Shown in pieces: positions 16,918-26,733 of a DNA stretch of 64,000 nt; position 1 is the first letter of the stretch; each line of letters starts with the position of its first letter. Position numbers and translations under genes: made by a program. Under the pieces are notes generated by a model. It was given only the letters and a program-made list of their open reading frames with translations, ran no database searches and was not told the DNA's origin. The stretch is from JAJPGZ01 sp038229295 (GTDB lineage: Bacteria; Verrucomicrobiota; Verrucomicrobiia; Chthoniobacterales; UBA10450): assembly GCA_038229295.1 (NCBI GenBank), contig JBBROO010000010.1, forward strand, positions 10,888-74,887, given 5' to 3'.

Positions 16918-17294
16918 GGAAACATTTCGTCGAGCTTGCGCGCGAGATTCTGGTCGCCGCGAATTTTCAATCGGCCGGTCAACGTCGCCCAAACTCCGTT
17001 TAGTTTTCCATTCGAGAGCGCGACCCAATCTTTGTCGCTGGCAATGAAAGTGACATTCGCATTGTCGATCTTGCCCTTGTCGATCTTGCATTTCGCGTTC
17101 TTCACTTCTATCCACCATTCGCCGCCGTGCGGTCCGCTGATTTCAAATTGATATCGCACGTGCAGTCCGGTCGCTTTATCGCTGCGAAAACTTGTGCGCA
17201 TGGCATCGAATACTTCTTGTGGCGTTGTGTGATCGGCCGCCCTAACCGCGCTCAGGGTCAACGCCGTTATCGCTAAATAAAGGACAGTTTTCAT
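16914..17294 (-). CDS. Secreted SCP2 sterol-binding-domain protein
   Basis: The 126-residue protein starts at ATG 17294, overlapping the ABC permease stop. It has a signal peptide (MKTVLYLAITALTLSAVRA) and a small SCP2-like domain: VTFIASDKDWVALSNGKLNGVWATLTGRLKIRGD is the usual signature. Such domains bind lipids or hydrophobic ligands. Coupling to an ABC exporter suggests a periplasmic lipid-handling partner, which is inference. Two tandem motif copies lie inside, encoding KCKIDKGKIDN. Confidence 0.72.
   Translation of the reverse strand: MKTVLYLAITALTLSAVRAADHTTPQEVFDAMRTSFRSDKATGLHVRYQFEISGPHGGEWWIEVKNAKCKIDKGKIDNANVTFIASDKDWVALSNGKLNGVWATLTGRLKIRGDQNLARKLDEMFP
17063..17087 (-). repeat. 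Tandem pair of the dispersed motif, 15-bp spacing
   Basis: TGTCGATCTT occurs at 17063-17072 and 17078-17087 in the same orientation inside the SCP2-domain gene. Both are in the same codon frame (KID twice). Confidence 0.85.
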
Positions 17295-18481
17295 TCTTCG
17301 ATTCGGCGCAACAAATAGCCCGCGCCTAAAAACGTGATGAGCGCGCCGACGCAAAGCACGACAAGATCGACAAGATAAAAGGAGAAGCCGGCGTGATACA
17401 TATTCACGAGCCGGAAGGCCCGGCAAAAGTGTGTCAGCGGGAAAATTTCGGAGATGTAGCGAATGGTCTGCGGCAATTGCTCGAGCGGAGCGAAGGCGCC
17501 GGAAAGAACAAACACCGGTAACAAAAAGAAAACGGAAAACTGGATCGCTTGCGTTTGCGTGCGCGAAATGGCGGAGATGAGCAGGCCCAAGCCTAACGAG
17601 CACAGCAGAAAGAGAAAGCAGATCAACGCCAGCGCGGCTGGCTGATAAAAGCGCACGTCGAAATGCCAGGCGGCCACAGCGGTGATGACGACCACCAAAA
17701 AACCGGAGACAGCGAGATACGGCAAAATTTTACCGAGAACGATCTCGCGCCGTTGCAATGAAGTAACCAGAAGCTGATAAAGTGTGCCCGATTCGCGCTC
17801 GCGCGCGATGGTGCAGGCCATGAGCGTGACGGTGAGGAGTTGCAGAATGAGTCCGATGATTCCCGGAACGACGTAATCGATGTAACGCGTCTTCGGGTTG
17901 TAGAGAATTTTCGGATCAACCGTCCACGTTTCCATCAGCGAGGTGAATTCCTTGCGCACTTCCACCGGCAGACTTTTGCCAAGCTCGAACACTTGCTCGG
18001 GCAACGCGTCGATGACCACATCGCGCTCCTTCATTTGAAATTCGCCGAGACTTTGCTGGATGCTGCCTTTGAGCGCATCCGCCGTGTTCGTATCGCTGCC
18101 GTCGAGATAAACAATGAGCGGCTGCGGATTTCCCGCGGCCAGGCTAGCGCTCCAACCCGGCGGAATTACGAGCGAGGCCTGGACGTGATTGCCTAACAAG
18201 TTCGACTCGTTCGTCGCGCTTGGCGGCGGCGTTTGCCAACGGAACGTTTTGTTTTTCGAAACGACGTCGATGAAACGCTGCGTCGGCGCGCTGTGGTCGC
18301 GATTAATCAAAAGCGCAGGCACGTTTGTCATCTCACTGTTCTCAAACGCGTGACCGAACATGAGAGTGAAGAACGGCGGCAGGATGAGAAGCAGGATTAG
18401 CACGCGGCGATCGCGATAGATGTGCAGAAATTCCTTGTGCGCGACGCTGGCGATGGCGTTGAGCGAGGCCGATTTCATCAT
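17291..18481 (-). CDS. ABC-2 type transporter permease
   Basis: The permease has about 396 residues, starting ATG ATG AAA at 18481 and overlapping the ATPase stop. It has one N-terminal transmembrane helix (VLILLLILPPFFTLMF), a large extracytoplasmic domain (about residues 45-190), then five C-terminal helices beginning YVVPGIIGLILQLLTVTLMA. This is the ABC2_membrane_3 / YhhJ-YbhR exporter architecture. The motif RERESGTLYQLLVTSL is the typical coupling helix. It forms an exporter with the ATPase; the substrate is unknown. The adjacent SCP2 protein is translationally coupled. Confidence 0.88.
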   Translation of the reverse strand: MMKSASLNAIASVAHKEFLHIYRDRRVLILLLILPPFFTLMFGHAFENSEMTNVPALLINRDHSAPTQRFIDVVSKNKTFRWQTPPPSATNESNLLGNHVQASLVIPPGWSASLAAGNPQPLIVYLDGSDTNTADALKGSIQQSLGEFQMKERDVVIDALPEQVFELGKSLPVEVRKEFTSLMETWTVDPKILYNPKTRYIDYVVPGIIGLILQLLTVTLMACTIARERESGTLYQLLVTSLQRREIVLGKILPYLAVSGFLVVVITAVAAWHFDVRFYQPAALALICFLFLLCSLGLGLLISAISRTQTQAIQFSVFFLLPVFVLSGAFAPLEQLPQTIRYISEIFPLTHFCRAFRLVNMYHAGFSFYLVDLVVLCVGALITFLGAGYLLRRIEE

Positions 18482-19425
18482 GTCGATCTTGTCAGCATGG
18501 CGTCGTAGCCCTGCGAATAGGCGGTGAAAACGTCTTCCATGTCCGGCGCGACCCAGCGTTCGCCTAACAAATGCAGATCGGGAAACGGCCATTGCGTTTT
18601 CCAGTGGGCGAGCAACTTTTCTGGATCGGGCGCGTAAACGCGCAGAGCGCCGCTGCGCAACGAAACCCCGAGAATCTCCGGCACATCGCGCAATTGCACG
18701 AGCGCCGCCATCACCGGATCGACATCGAGCTCCAGCAACTTCGCGCGAAAGCTCGCCTTGAGATCGCGCGGCGATGCCTTCGCCAATAATTTTCCGTGCG
18801 CGAGAAAACCGACCTCAGTGCAACGCTCCGCCTCATCCATGTAATGCGTCGTCACGAAAATGGTTTTGCCTTCGTTGCTCAGATCGTAGAGCAAATTCCA
18901 AATCTGCTGGCGATGGACCGGATCGAGACCGGACGTCGGTTCATCCAAAAAAAGCAACCGCGGATCGTGCACGAGCGCGCAACCGAGCGCGAGCAACTGG
19001 CGCATGCCGCCAGACAAACTTCCGGCGGGCGTGTGGCGTTTCGATTCCAGATCCGTTAGGCGAAGTAAACGCGCGACTTGTCCGTCGAGACGCGTGGACG
19101 GAACGCGGCAGGCGCCGCCGAAGAAGCGAAAATTTTCTTCGACCGTCAGGTCGGGATACAAACTGAAGCGTTGCGCGACGTAGCCGAATTTCGTGCGCAC
19201 GATATGTCGATCTTTCCACACATCGCGGCCGGCAATGCTAGCTTTGCCGGAAGTCGGGCGCGTCAATCCACATAACATGCGAATGGTCGTGGTCTTGCCC
19301 GCGCCGTTGGCCCCGAGAAAACCGAAAATGGTTCCGGGCGCGATGGTGAAAGAAACAGCGCGCACCGCGTGCGTCTCGCCGAAACTTTTGCTCAGATGTT
19401 CGAGCGCGATTACCGATTCCGTCAT
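18478..19425 (-). CDS. ABC transporter ATP-binding protein
   Basis: The 315-residue ATPase has Walker A GANGAGKTTT near residue 39, signature LSGGMRQ near 138, Walker B LLFLDEPTSGLD near 158 and the H-loop TTHYMDEAE. The C-terminal 90 residues form a DUF4162-like extension found on exporters of the CcmA/YhiI type. With the overlapping permease gene it forms an ABC-2 exporter, energised by ATP hydrolysis at the inner membrane. A motif copy lies at its stop codon (18481-18490). Confidence 0.9.
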   Translation of the reverse strand: MTESVIALEHLSKSFGETHAVRAVSFTIAPGTIFGFLGANGAGKTTTIRMLCGLTRPTSGKASIAGRDVWKDRHIVRTKFGYVAQRFSLYPDLTVEENFRFFGGACRVPSTRLDGQVARLLRLTDLESKRHTPAGSLSGGMRQLLALGCALVHDPRLLFLDEPTSGLDPVHRQQIWNLLYDLSNEGKTIFVTTHYMDEAERCTEVGFLAHGKLLAKASPRDLKASFRAKLLELDVDPVMAALVQLRDVPEILGVSLRSGALRVYAPDPEKLLAHWKTQWPFPDLHLLGERWVAPDMEDVFTAYSQGYDAMLTRST

Positions 19426-19494
19426 GTCGAAAGGTTATTGCGATGGCCGAGACCTATTTGCAACCGTGAGCCGCCCGCCAATAGTGAGGCCTGC

Positions 19495-20505
19495 ATGACG
19501 AAACGTTTGCCCGCGGGGCTGCTTTTATTTCTTTTTGTTAGATCGACAATCTACGGGGCCGATCCGGTGGCGGAGCTGGCCGGCTTTTCTGTTTTCGATA
19601 AGATCGACATCGCGCAGCTGGCTAAAGGCGACGCCAAAGTGATGCACGGTCCGCCGATGAGCGGGCGTTTTCTTTCCGTGCAAAGTTGCTACGTCGCGTC
19701 CGGCAACCCGGCGCAGCACGCCGCCGCTCTCGGTCAATGGGACCCGACCAAACATCGCGAGTTAAAAGTTTATCTGCACGACGACGTGCCGGTTTCACCA
19801 GCGGCGTCGAACTTTTCGAAATTAAAAGACGCGCCCGACAATGGTTCGGTGCGCGCACTTGTTTCGGCAACGCAGAAACTCGGCGACGAACTTCAGATCA
19901 GTAAAGATGAAGCGAAGAAATTTCCCGGCGGAGCTGAAGGTGGTGGCGTCATGCCCGCTCCGCTGGCGGCGGCGTGGGCGGATGTGTTAGCCGGCCGCGC
20001 CAAGAATTTTGTCTCGGGTGGGACATCGGCGGAAGCGGCTTACGATCACAGCGGCGAAGCGATCCGGCCTAACGAAGAATTGAACGGCTTGCTAAAACAG
20101 CAGGAGAAAATCAGGAAACAATTTTCCGGATTGCTGGGGGAAACTGGCATCGGCCGCGGCGCTGGTTCGCTTAAGCCGGAGCTTTATTGGGAATTGCTCG
20201 ATGTCGATGGGCAGGGTGTACTCACGCTCGGCGCGATGTATAGCCGGGCCGGCGCCAACGGAACGCAACAGGCCGCGGACGTTCTTTATTACGCGAGCGG
20301 CGGCTACTATGTCGGGCTCACGCTTTACCAAATGTGGCCGATTGAGGTAGACGGTAAAGCATCGACGCTCGTCTGGCGCGGTGATTTCATCTCCTCAGCT
20401 TCGCTCGCATCTCTGCACGGCGTCGAACGTCTCGGATCCGAATCCGCGATGATGAAGGACATTGCCAAAATCGTTGCGTTTGTGCGCCACGATATCGGAC
20501 GCTAA
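19495..20505 (+). CDS. Secreted hypothetical protein
   Basis: The ATG at 19495 gives 336 residues with an N-terminal signal peptide (LPAGLLLFLFVRSTIYGAD). I do not recognise a named domain. The protein is rich in Ala/Gly/Ser, with a region GGGVMPAPLAAAWADVLAGRAKNFVSGG and no membrane segment after the signal, so it is probably periplasmic or exported. It is followed two bases later by a DUF6268-like outer-membrane barrel, so the pair is probably an operon. Motif copies (KIDIAQL, and R-S-T in the signal peptide) fall near the N-terminus. Confidence 0.6.
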   Translation: MTKRLPAGLLLFLFVRSTIYGADPVAELAGFSVFDKIDIAQLAKGDAKVMHGPPMSGRFLSVQSCYVASGNPAQHAAALGQWDPTKHRELKVYLHDDVPVSPAASNFSKLKDAPDNGSVRALVSATQKLGDELQISKDEAKKFPGGAEGGGVMPAPLAAAWADVLAGRAKNFVSGGTSAEAAYDHSGEAIRPNEELNGLLKQQEKIRKQFSGLLGETGIGRGAGSLKPELYWELLDVDGQGVLTLGAMYSRAGANGTQQAADVLYYASGGYYVGLTLYQMWPIEVDGKASTLVWRGDFISSASLASLHGVERLGSESAMMKDIAKIVAFVRHDIGR

Positions 20506-20507
20506 CA

Positions 20508-21398
20508 ATGAGATGTCGATCTTGCGCGCGCGTGCTCGCGCTTCTCGGAATCTGTTTTGCTTCCACGCGAGCTTTCGCGCAAGACGCGGTCCCTTTTCAC
20601 CTCTCGGGCGAATATTCGGCCGAAGAAACCTACATCGGTGAAGCGGGCGTGCGCCGCAGCGGACGCGAGATCAGCGATTTCGATGAAAGCGACGCAGCTT
20701 TGAAATTCGTGCTAACGCCGCGCGTCAAGATCGGCGTCCTGCGCCTTGGATTCGAATGGGAAATGTTTTCTTTCGGATTGCCGGCCGGAACGCCATTACC
20801 GAATACGTTACAGGAATTAAGCGCGGTGGTCGGACTCGACATGCAATTGTCCGATTCCATTCTGCTGCGGGTGGAAGCGCAGCCGGGATTTTACGGGACG
20901 AACAATTTGGATTTTCAGGAAGTCAACGCGCCCTTCCTCGTCGGCGGCACGTATATTTATAATCCGAACCTGCAATTTATCGCCGGCGTGAGCGTGGATG
21001 TGGAGCGCGAATATCCGGTAATCCCCGCCGCCGGTATCCGCTGGAAAATCGCGCGGCAATGGGTGCTCAACGCCGTGTTGCCGCAACCGCGTCTCGAATT
21101 CGAAGCATCAAAAGCGATCACGCTTTACCTCGGCGGCAACATCAAGCAAACGAACTTTCGCGTGGACGAAGATTTCGGCGACAGACATCGCAACACGGCG
21201 CTGAACCGCGCCGTCATCAGTTACAGTGAGGCGCGCGTCGGTCCGGGCATCGATTGGAAAATCTCACCCGCGGTGACACTGACGGCGGAGGCGGGCTATC
21301 AGCCCTATCGCAGTTTCGATTTTTACCGCGCCGATGTTCGCTTCCACGAAGACGGCAGCGCGCCTTATGGCATGATCTCGCTGCACGGCGCGTTCTAA
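20508..21398 (+). CDS. Outer-membrane beta-barrel protein (DUF6268-like), paralogue
   Basis: The 296-residue protein has a signal peptide (RVLALLGICFASTRAFAQ) and a barrel-like pattern of beta strands. It parallels the gene at 16012 along its length and ends YGMISLHGAF with a C-terminal aromatic residue, as expected for BAM-assembled barrels. A copy of the dispersed motif overlaps codons 3-6 (20514-20523). It overlaps the convergent nitrilase-family gene by four bases. Confidence 0.68.
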   Translation: MRCRSCARVLALLGICFASTRAFAQDAVPFHLSGEYSAEETYIGEAGVRRSGREISDFDESDAALKFVLTPRVKIGVLRLGFEWEMFSFGLPAGTPLPNTLQELSAVVGLDMQLSDSILLRVEAQPGFYGTNNLDFQEVNAPFLVGGTYIYNPNLQFIAGVSVDVEREYPVIPAAGIRWKIARQWVLNAVLPQPRLEFEASKAITLYLGGNIKQTNFRVDEDFGDRHRNTALNRAVISYSEARVGPGIDWKISPAVTLTAEAGYQPYRSFDFYRADVRFHEDGSAPYGMISLHGAF

Positions 21399-22180
21399 TA
21401 CAGATCGCGCCGCCGATGTTCGAACAGCGGCATCCTGCTGCGCACAAGATCGACAACTTCTTTTGAGATTTCGCCGTAGATAATTTCCTCGCGATCAGTC
21501 GAAGCCGCCGCGATAACCACGCCGTATGGATCGATGATGGTGGATGAACCGCAGAACGTCACGCCGTCATCGGTGCCGACGCGATTGGCGAGAACGAAAT
21601 AACTTTGATTTTCAATCGCGCGTCCGGTCGCGAGCGTGCGCAGATGTTCGACGCGCGGAAACGGCCACGCGGACGAATTCAGCAAAACATTTGCGCCATG
21701 CTCGACTGCAAGCGCGCGATAAAACTCGGGGAAGCGAAGGTCGTAACAAATGCCGAGCCCGAGATTGAGCATGTCAATCTTGCGGGTCGTTAGGGCATCG
21801 CCGGCGGTGAAACATTTGTGTTCTTCGATCGGCGCGGGACTGAAGAGATGGGTCTTGCGATATTTCGCGGCGATCTTGCCGGTAAGATCGACAATTACCT
21901 GTGAGTTGTAGATCGAGTCGCCGTCGCGTTCCGAAACGCCGGCGATGATGGCGATGGAAAATTCGCGCGCGATTTCCTGAAATTCCGGGACGGCGCCTTC
22001 GCTCCAAGTGGTCGCGTGTTTTTGGATGACCGACATGGAGTAGCCGGTGTCGATCATCTCCGGGAAAAGAATTATCTCGGCGCCGTTTTGTTTGGCTCGC
22101 GAAGCGAACTCGCGGACCTTGCGCACATTCGCGGCGACATCGCCTAATGAGCAGGAAATTTGGCCGACGGCAATTTTCAT
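21395..22180 (-). CDS. Nitrilase-superfamily carbon-nitrogen hydrolase
   Basis: The 261-residue enzyme has the Glu-Lys-Cys triad of the superfamily: FPEMIDTGY (Glu near residue 42), YRKTHLF (Lys near 110) and LGICYDLRFPEFY (Cys near 145). It is most like omega-amidase/NIT2 or YafV-type amidases, which hydrolyse small amides such as alpha-ketoglutaramate; the exact substrate is not readable from sequence. Motif copies encode DLTGKI and RKIDMLNLGL (the latter one mismatch). Confidence 0.85.
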   Translation of the reverse strand: MKIAVGQISCSLGDVAANVRKVREFASRAKQNGAEIILFPEMIDTGYSMSVIQKHATTWSEGAVPEFQEIAREFSIAIIAGVSERDGDSIYNSQVIVDLTGKIAAKYRKTHLFSPAPIEEHKCFTAGDALTTRKIDMLNLGLGICYDLRFPEFYRALAVEHGANVLLNSSAWPFPRVEHLRTLATGRAIENQSYFVLANRVGTDDGVTFCGSSTIIDPYGVVIAAASTDREEIIYGEISKEVVDLVRSRMPLFEHRRRDLY

Positions 22181-22196
22181 GATGACGATGTCGATC

Positions 22197-23594
22197 TTAG
22201 CGCAATGTTCGATCGAGCGCGCCGATCTTGCGAATCTCCGGCCACTTCCAAGCCGCGCCGAGCACGACCAGAATTGTGCCGATTCCTCCGCCGACGACAG
22301 AAACGACCGGGCCGAGAAGCGCTGCTGTTAGGCCAGACTCGAGCGCGCCGAATTCGTTCGAGGTGCCGATGAAAATATTGTTCACGGCGGAAACGCGGCC
22401 ACGCATTCCGTCCGGCGTCACGAGTTGCACGATGGAGCCGCGCACGATGACGCTGACGCTGTCGACCGCGCCGGCGATAAACAACATCGACATCGACAAC
22501 CAAAGAACTTTCGACAATCCGAAAATAATGGTGGCGAGGCCGAAACCGGCGACGCACCACAGCAAAGTTTTGCCGGCTTGTTTCATCGGCGGCAGATAGG
22601 CGACGACCAGGGCCATGATCAATGCGCCGACGGCGGGCGACGCGCGCATCCAGCCGAGCCCGACCGGACCGCAATGCAAAATTTGATCGGCAAAAATCGG
22701 GAGCAACGCGGTCGCGCCGCCTAACAAGACCGCAAACAAATCGAGGGTGATGGTGGCGAGAATGACGTTCTTACTAAAAACAAATTTGAGCCCGGCGATG
22801 AGACCGCGCCACGGATTTGCCTCGGCGTGATCGCGCACGCCGGGTGCGCGCGGGATTGGCAGAACGAGCAGGAAAAACGCGAACGCGGTCACGGCGTCGA
22901 TCGTGTAAACGACCGGGAAGCCGATGTGCGCGACAAGCAATCCGCTGATGGCTGGGCCGACGACGGAGCCTATTTGAAAGACGCTGTTGTTCCAGGTGAC
23001 GGCATTGGAAAACGCATCGCGCGAAATGAGCGTCGGAAAAAACGAGCTCCGCGCGGCCCAACTAAATGTGCGCGCGATCGCGCCGAGAAAAAGCAGCACG
23101 TAAATGATCGGAATTGACGGATCGTTGAAATGAAAGGTCGTATCGTGGCGTTCGAAAAGAGCCGCCACAGTCGTTAGACCGCGATTGCTTGCCTGCAAGA
23201 TCGACATGTTGGGAATGGCGAGATGTTGCCAGGACACGAACGCGAGCGCGGCGGAAATGATGGCGGTGAAAATTTGGGAGAAGAGAATGATCTGTTTGCG
23301 ACTGATGCGGTCGGCGAGATATCCGGCGGGCAAAGACAAACCGACGATGGGAAGGGCGAAGACAAGTCCGACGAGTCCGAGCGCGGTGGCGGAGTGTGTG
23401 CGGGCGTACATTTCCCATTCGACCGCGACGGCGAGCATTTGCCGGCCGATGATCGACAATAAATTTCCGGCGGTAAAGAAGCTGAATCCGCGTGAGCGAA
23501 AGGCCGCGTAGGGGTCGTGTTTCGGCGTTGCCGGAACGAGCGGAGTGGGAATGGCGGGGCGTGGACCACGCGGCGGGTCGTATTGGTTCGGCAT
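22197..23594 (-). CDS. MFS transporter
   Basis: Starting at ATG 23594 the protein has 465 residues and about twelve helices. The cytoplasmic loop GYLADRISRKQIILFSQ after helix 2 matches the MFS signature motif. It resembles the enterobactin exporter EntS-type / MFS_3 group. The substrate is unknown. The C-terminus (FVGTSNEFGALESGLTAALLGPVVSVVGG-like region) agrees with that group. Its stop is followed by a motif copy at 22189-22198. Confidence 0.85.
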   Translation of the reverse strand: MPNQYDPPRGPRPAIPTPLVPATPKHDPYAAFRSRGFSFFTAGNLLSIIGRQMLAVAVEWEMYARTHSATALGLVGLVFALPIVGLSLPAGYLADRISRKQIILFSQIFTAIISAALAFVSWQHLAIPNMSILQASNRGLTTVAALFERHDTTFHFNDPSIPIIYVLLFLGAIARTFSWAARSSFFPTLISRDAFSNAVTWNNSVFQIGSVVGPAISGLLVAHIGFPVVYTIDAVTAFAFFLLVLPIPRAPGVRDHAEANPWRGLIAGLKFVFSKNVILATITLDLFAVLLGGATALLPIFADQILHCGPVGLGWMRASPAVGALIMALVVAYLPPMKQAGKTLLWCVAGFGLATIIFGLSKVLWLSMSMLFIAGAVDSVSVIVRGSIVQLVTPDGMRGRVSAVNNIFIGTSNEFGALESGLTAALLGPVVSVVGGGIGTILVVLGAAWKWPEIRKIGALDRTLR

Positions 23595-23634
23595 GCGCGC
23601 ACGGGATTGTAAAGTTGCGCGCCGACGGCGCAAC

Positions 23635-24999
23635 TTAGCGCTTCAAAACATAAACGGGACCGGCGTGGAAAAGAATTTGGTCGTGAATTTGATTTTGCGC
23701 GTCGCCGAAAATTTTTGTGACGAGGAGAAGATGTCGATCTTGCGCGGGCTTGAGGCTTTTCATCCACTTGCCGGTTTTGAGGTAGATGTAGCTGACGTCG
23801 TTCTGGTCGATGTTGGTGTAAGACAATTCGCCGGTGTCGATGTTGTTGGATTGAATCCACCTAACGAGTGCGAGCCAGTTTTTTTCGGGCGGCTGTTGGA
23901 ATCGAATCGGCGCGATGGATGCGACAGCGAAGAGCAGCGCGATGGCAGGAGTCAGCCAGGGCAGACCGCGCTCATACCATTTTCGCAATGCCGGCCACGG
24001 GATTCGACACAAAGCCCAAGCTGCAATCCATGAGAGCATCGGATACAACGGGAGTGCGTAATTTGGTTTTCGATCGGCGAAGAGACTTAAGGCAACGAGC
24101 GAAATTGTTACCCAAATTGCGCCGAACAAAACGAGATCGCGACGGCAACTGCGCGTTTGCTGTTGCTTGATTCGAAAATAAATCGCGCAGGTGAGCGCGA
24201 GCATCCACGGCCAATAGGTGCGGGAATTTTCCTTGAGGTAATAAAAGATTGAGCTGTTTTGATCAGAGCGCTGCGCGCGCTCGAGGATTTCCTGCGTGAA
24301 ATATTGGCGGATAAATGCGTCGCCGAACTTTGCGTACATATAAAGATGCCACGGCGCGGCGATGGCCACGGCTACGGGAAATGCGCCGAGCGCGATCCAC
24401 AGAATCATTCGCGGACGCCCGGCAATCGCGAGCCAAACGGCGAAGATCGACAACGAGACGAGAGCGACCAGCGGTTTGCACAACAGAGCGAGACCGATGG
24501 GGATTCCGCAGAGAATGATCGGTGCGCGCGCGCCGGTGCGAATGGCTTTGGTGATTAACCAAACCGCGACCATGACGAAGAAGAGTTGCCAGAAATCGAG
24601 CGAGATCTCGCGGGTGCGCCGAAAGAATTCGTAAGTGGTGGCGAGAACAATTCCGCTGAGGATGGCTTCGCGGCGCGTGGCAAGATTGCGCACGGACAAC
24701 ATGCTGAAGATGAGGACGCCGACGGCGGCGAGGATGCTCGGGATGCGCGCGGCGGCGAGACGCGCGCCGAAGATTTTCAGAAAGAAGCCGTGAATCCAGA
24801 ATGCCATCGGCGGTTTGTTGAAGTACGGCTTTTCCGGATTCAGATAGGGCACGCCTAACGAGCCGCCGCTCCACATGTGCAGACTGACAGCAGCGTAGCG
24901 GACGGTGTCGCGACGAAATTCGCCCTGCTCCAAATGCGGCAGTGTCACCGCCAGCAAAAGCAGAACGGGAATGAGGTAGAGCTTAAACCAAGGAGACAT
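23635..24999 (-). CDS. Family 39-type (GT-C) membrane glycosyltransferase
   Basis: The 454-residue protein has about ten membrane helices. The first external loop contains the acidic HLEQGEFRRDTVRYAA segment, and YFNKPPMAFWIHGF follows, the typical ArnT/PMT_2 pattern. GT-C enzymes transfer sugars from polyprenyl-phosphate donors to lipids or proteins at the periplasmic face. The acceptor here is unknown. The stop is 40 bases from the MFS start on the same strand. Confidence 0.82.
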   Translation of the reverse strand: MSPWFKLYLIPVLLLLAVTLPHLEQGEFRRDTVRYAAVSLHMWSGGSLGVPYLNPEKPYFNKPPMAFWIHGFFLKIFGARLAAARIPSILAAVGVLIFSMLSVRNLATRREAILSGIVLATTYEFFRRTREISLDFWQLFFVMVAVWLITKAIRTGARAPIILCGIPIGLALLCKPLVALVSLSIFAVWLAIAGRPRMILWIALGAFPVAVAIAAPWHLYMYAKFGDAFIRQYFTQEILERAQRSDQNSSIFYYLKENSRTYWPWMLALTCAIYFRIKQQQTRSCRRDLVLFGAIWVTISLVALSLFADRKPNYALPLYPMLSWIAAWALCRIPWPALRKWYERGLPWLTPAIALLFAVASIAPIRFQQPPEKNWLALVRWIQSNNIDTGELSYTNIDQNDVSYIYLKTGKWMKSLKPAQDRHLLLVTKIFGDAQNQIHDQILFHAGPVYVLKR

Positions 25000-25014
25000 C
25001 GATCGAGATGACGA

Positions 25015-25040
25015 TGTCGATCTTACACCTTGTCGATCTT
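25015..25040 (-). repeat. Tandem pair of the dispersed motif, 16-bp spacing
   Basis: TGTCGATCTT at 25015-25024 and 25031-25040 in the same orientation fills the gap between the GT39-type gene and the GlcG/HbpS-type gene. The second copy reaches into the stop codon region of the latter. Confidence 0.85.
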
Positions 25041-26595
25041 ACAACGACGGATCGCGCGGGAATTTTGCGTAAGGCAACCGCGTGCCGCGAAAGAAAAATT
25101 CGTCAGCCCGGATGGGGAAGGGCGCGAGAAAATCGCGGGTGCCAGATGCGCCGACGATATCGTCTTGATCGACGCCGTCGCCGCTAACGCCGATGGCGCC
25201 GATGAGAACGCCATTGCGATAAAGGGGAAAGCCGCCGGGGAAAATTGTGATTCCGTTAGGCAAATCGGGCGTGATGACACCGGTGAAGGTGATGTTCGGC
25301 TCGACACCGGTGAATCCGGAAAACATTTCCTGGTCACCGAGAAATGGTCCCTGCGGTTGGCCATCGATGCCGGGCGGATAATTTTTCTGCGCGAGAAAAC
25401 CCACTGTGCGCGTGGACATGGCGATGTTCTGCCCGAAGCCGAGGAAGTCGTGATCGGAATAATAAACGGCAGTGCGCGCTTTTTGGACGGCGACATCCCA
25501 ACTGAAGATGGTGGCGTCGTTAGTCCGAAAAGTGCCGAGCACGGTCGGCGCAACGCCAGGCATGTCTGGATTATTGACGACGGTGATGAAGACCTGCATT
25601 TGTGTGCCGATGGGCAAACGAATTCCCGCCCGCGTGATTTTCACTCGCTGAGCAGCGTAGCGGATAATGCTGGAAACTTCGGCCGCGTTGAGCCGCGCTT
25701 CGCCGTTAATCGGTGTCGGAAAAAATGGATCGTTCTGGATGGGCTGGCGCAGCTCGCCGGAAACGCCGGCGAATGTCATCGGTGGATACGGTCCGGGCGG
25801 TGACGCTCCCAAAATTGGGAACGTCGAATCTTCATTTCCGCGCAACATGGTGGTCGTCACCGATGTCGATGAAGCGGTGTAGGCGAGACGGATCCCGTTA
25901 ATGAAAACATTGTTGGCGGTGATGCTGGATGGTGGCGTGTAACCCTTCTGCCCGGCGAGAGCGACATCTTCATCGGCGTCGTAACCGGAGATATAAATGA
26001 ACGGATTTTCCGCGCGGCCGGCGCTGGGTGCGGGTGCCGGAGTACCATCGCCGGTTACGCCAATACCGCCAACGAGACGGCCGTTCTTGTAAAGCGGAAC
26101 ACCGCCGGGCGATCCATCAAGCGACGTGCCGAAGACGGGTATGACGGAGAGGCCAGGCGTCGGGCTGAATGTGGCGACGCTGCCCGGCCGTTTGAATTTG
26201 TTAATATCAGAGAAAAATAAATTCGACAGACCGACGCCGACGAGCGGGCCGGGCGCGGTGTTTTTTACGTTAGGCGGAAAATGTTGCTGGATGATGAAGC
26301 CGGCGGTGCGCGACGTGAATGCGTTCTGGTTGCTGCTCAAGAACGCAGCCGTGCCGGCTTTCGAAACGGCGGTGGCGATTTCGTCCGGCGTCGCGGTGCC
26401 ACCACGCACCACCCAGACTGCGAGAACATTCCCTTCGCGATCAGTCACGGCGATGACGCTGTTAGGCGAAATTCTGGCCGCGCGGGTGACGGCGCGGTTG
26501 ATGATGCTTTGGGTGTCGGCGGCGGTGAGCTGCGCGAAAAGCGGCGAGGCAAGAAAACTTGCCGCGGCGATGAGCAGGGAAGCGCGGAACTTCAT
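25039..26595 (-). CDS. Secreted GlcG/HbpS-family protein with two repeats
   Basis: The 518-residue protein has a signal peptide (LLIAAASFLASPLFAQ) and two GlcG/HbpS (DUF336) modules, at roughly residues 20-190 and 290-510. The modules share RTAGFIIQQHFPP/RTVGFLAQKNYPP, then GGVPLYKNGRLVGGIGVTGDG/GGFPLYRNGVLIGAIGVSGDG. HbpS of Streptomyces binds heme; the fold is also found in GlcG of unknown role. A periplasmic heme- or cofactor-binding role beside the cytochrome block is inference. No perfect dispersed motif lies within the body of the gene, unlike most neighbours. Confidence 0.75.
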   Translation of the reverse strand: MKFRASLLIAAASFLASPLFAQLTAADTQSIINRAVTRAARISPNSVIAVTDREGNVLAVWVVRGGTATPDEIATAVSKAGTAAFLSSNQNAFTSRTAGFIIQQHFPPNVKNTAPGPLVGVGLSNLFFSDINKFKRPGSVATFSPTPGLSVIPVFGTSLDGSPGGVPLYKNGRLVGGIGVTGDGTPAPAPSAGRAENPFIYISGYDADEDVALAGQKGYTPPSSITANNVFINGIRLAYTASSTSVTTTMLRGNEDSTFPILGASPPGPYPPMTFAGVSGELRQPIQNDPFFPTPINGEARLNAAEVSSIIRYAAQRVKITRAGIRLPIGTQMQVFITVVNNPDMPGVAPTVLGTFRTNDATIFSWDVAVQKARTAVYYSDHDFLGFGQNIAMSTRTVGFLAQKNYPPGIDGQPQGPFLGDQEMFSGFTGVEPNITFTGVITPDLPNGITIFPGGFPLYRNGVLIGAIGVSGDGVDQDDIVGASGTRDFLAPFPIRADEFFFRGTRLPYAKFPRDPSL

Positions 26596-26733
26596 TGGAG
26601 GTCTCTGGGTATCAGATCGCGGATTGATCTGCCATCAAAAACCGAGATGTCGATGTCGATCTTAGCTCGCCGAGGGCAGCCGTCCCCTGTGAGCTTGCCA
26701 AGGCCCTGGCATTTCCGGCATTCTCGCGCTCCC

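Noticed and set aside
26281..26733. N-terminal extension of the porin gene
   Set aside because: It overlaps the divergent GlcG/HbpS-type gene; a good signal peptide starts at ATG 26734.
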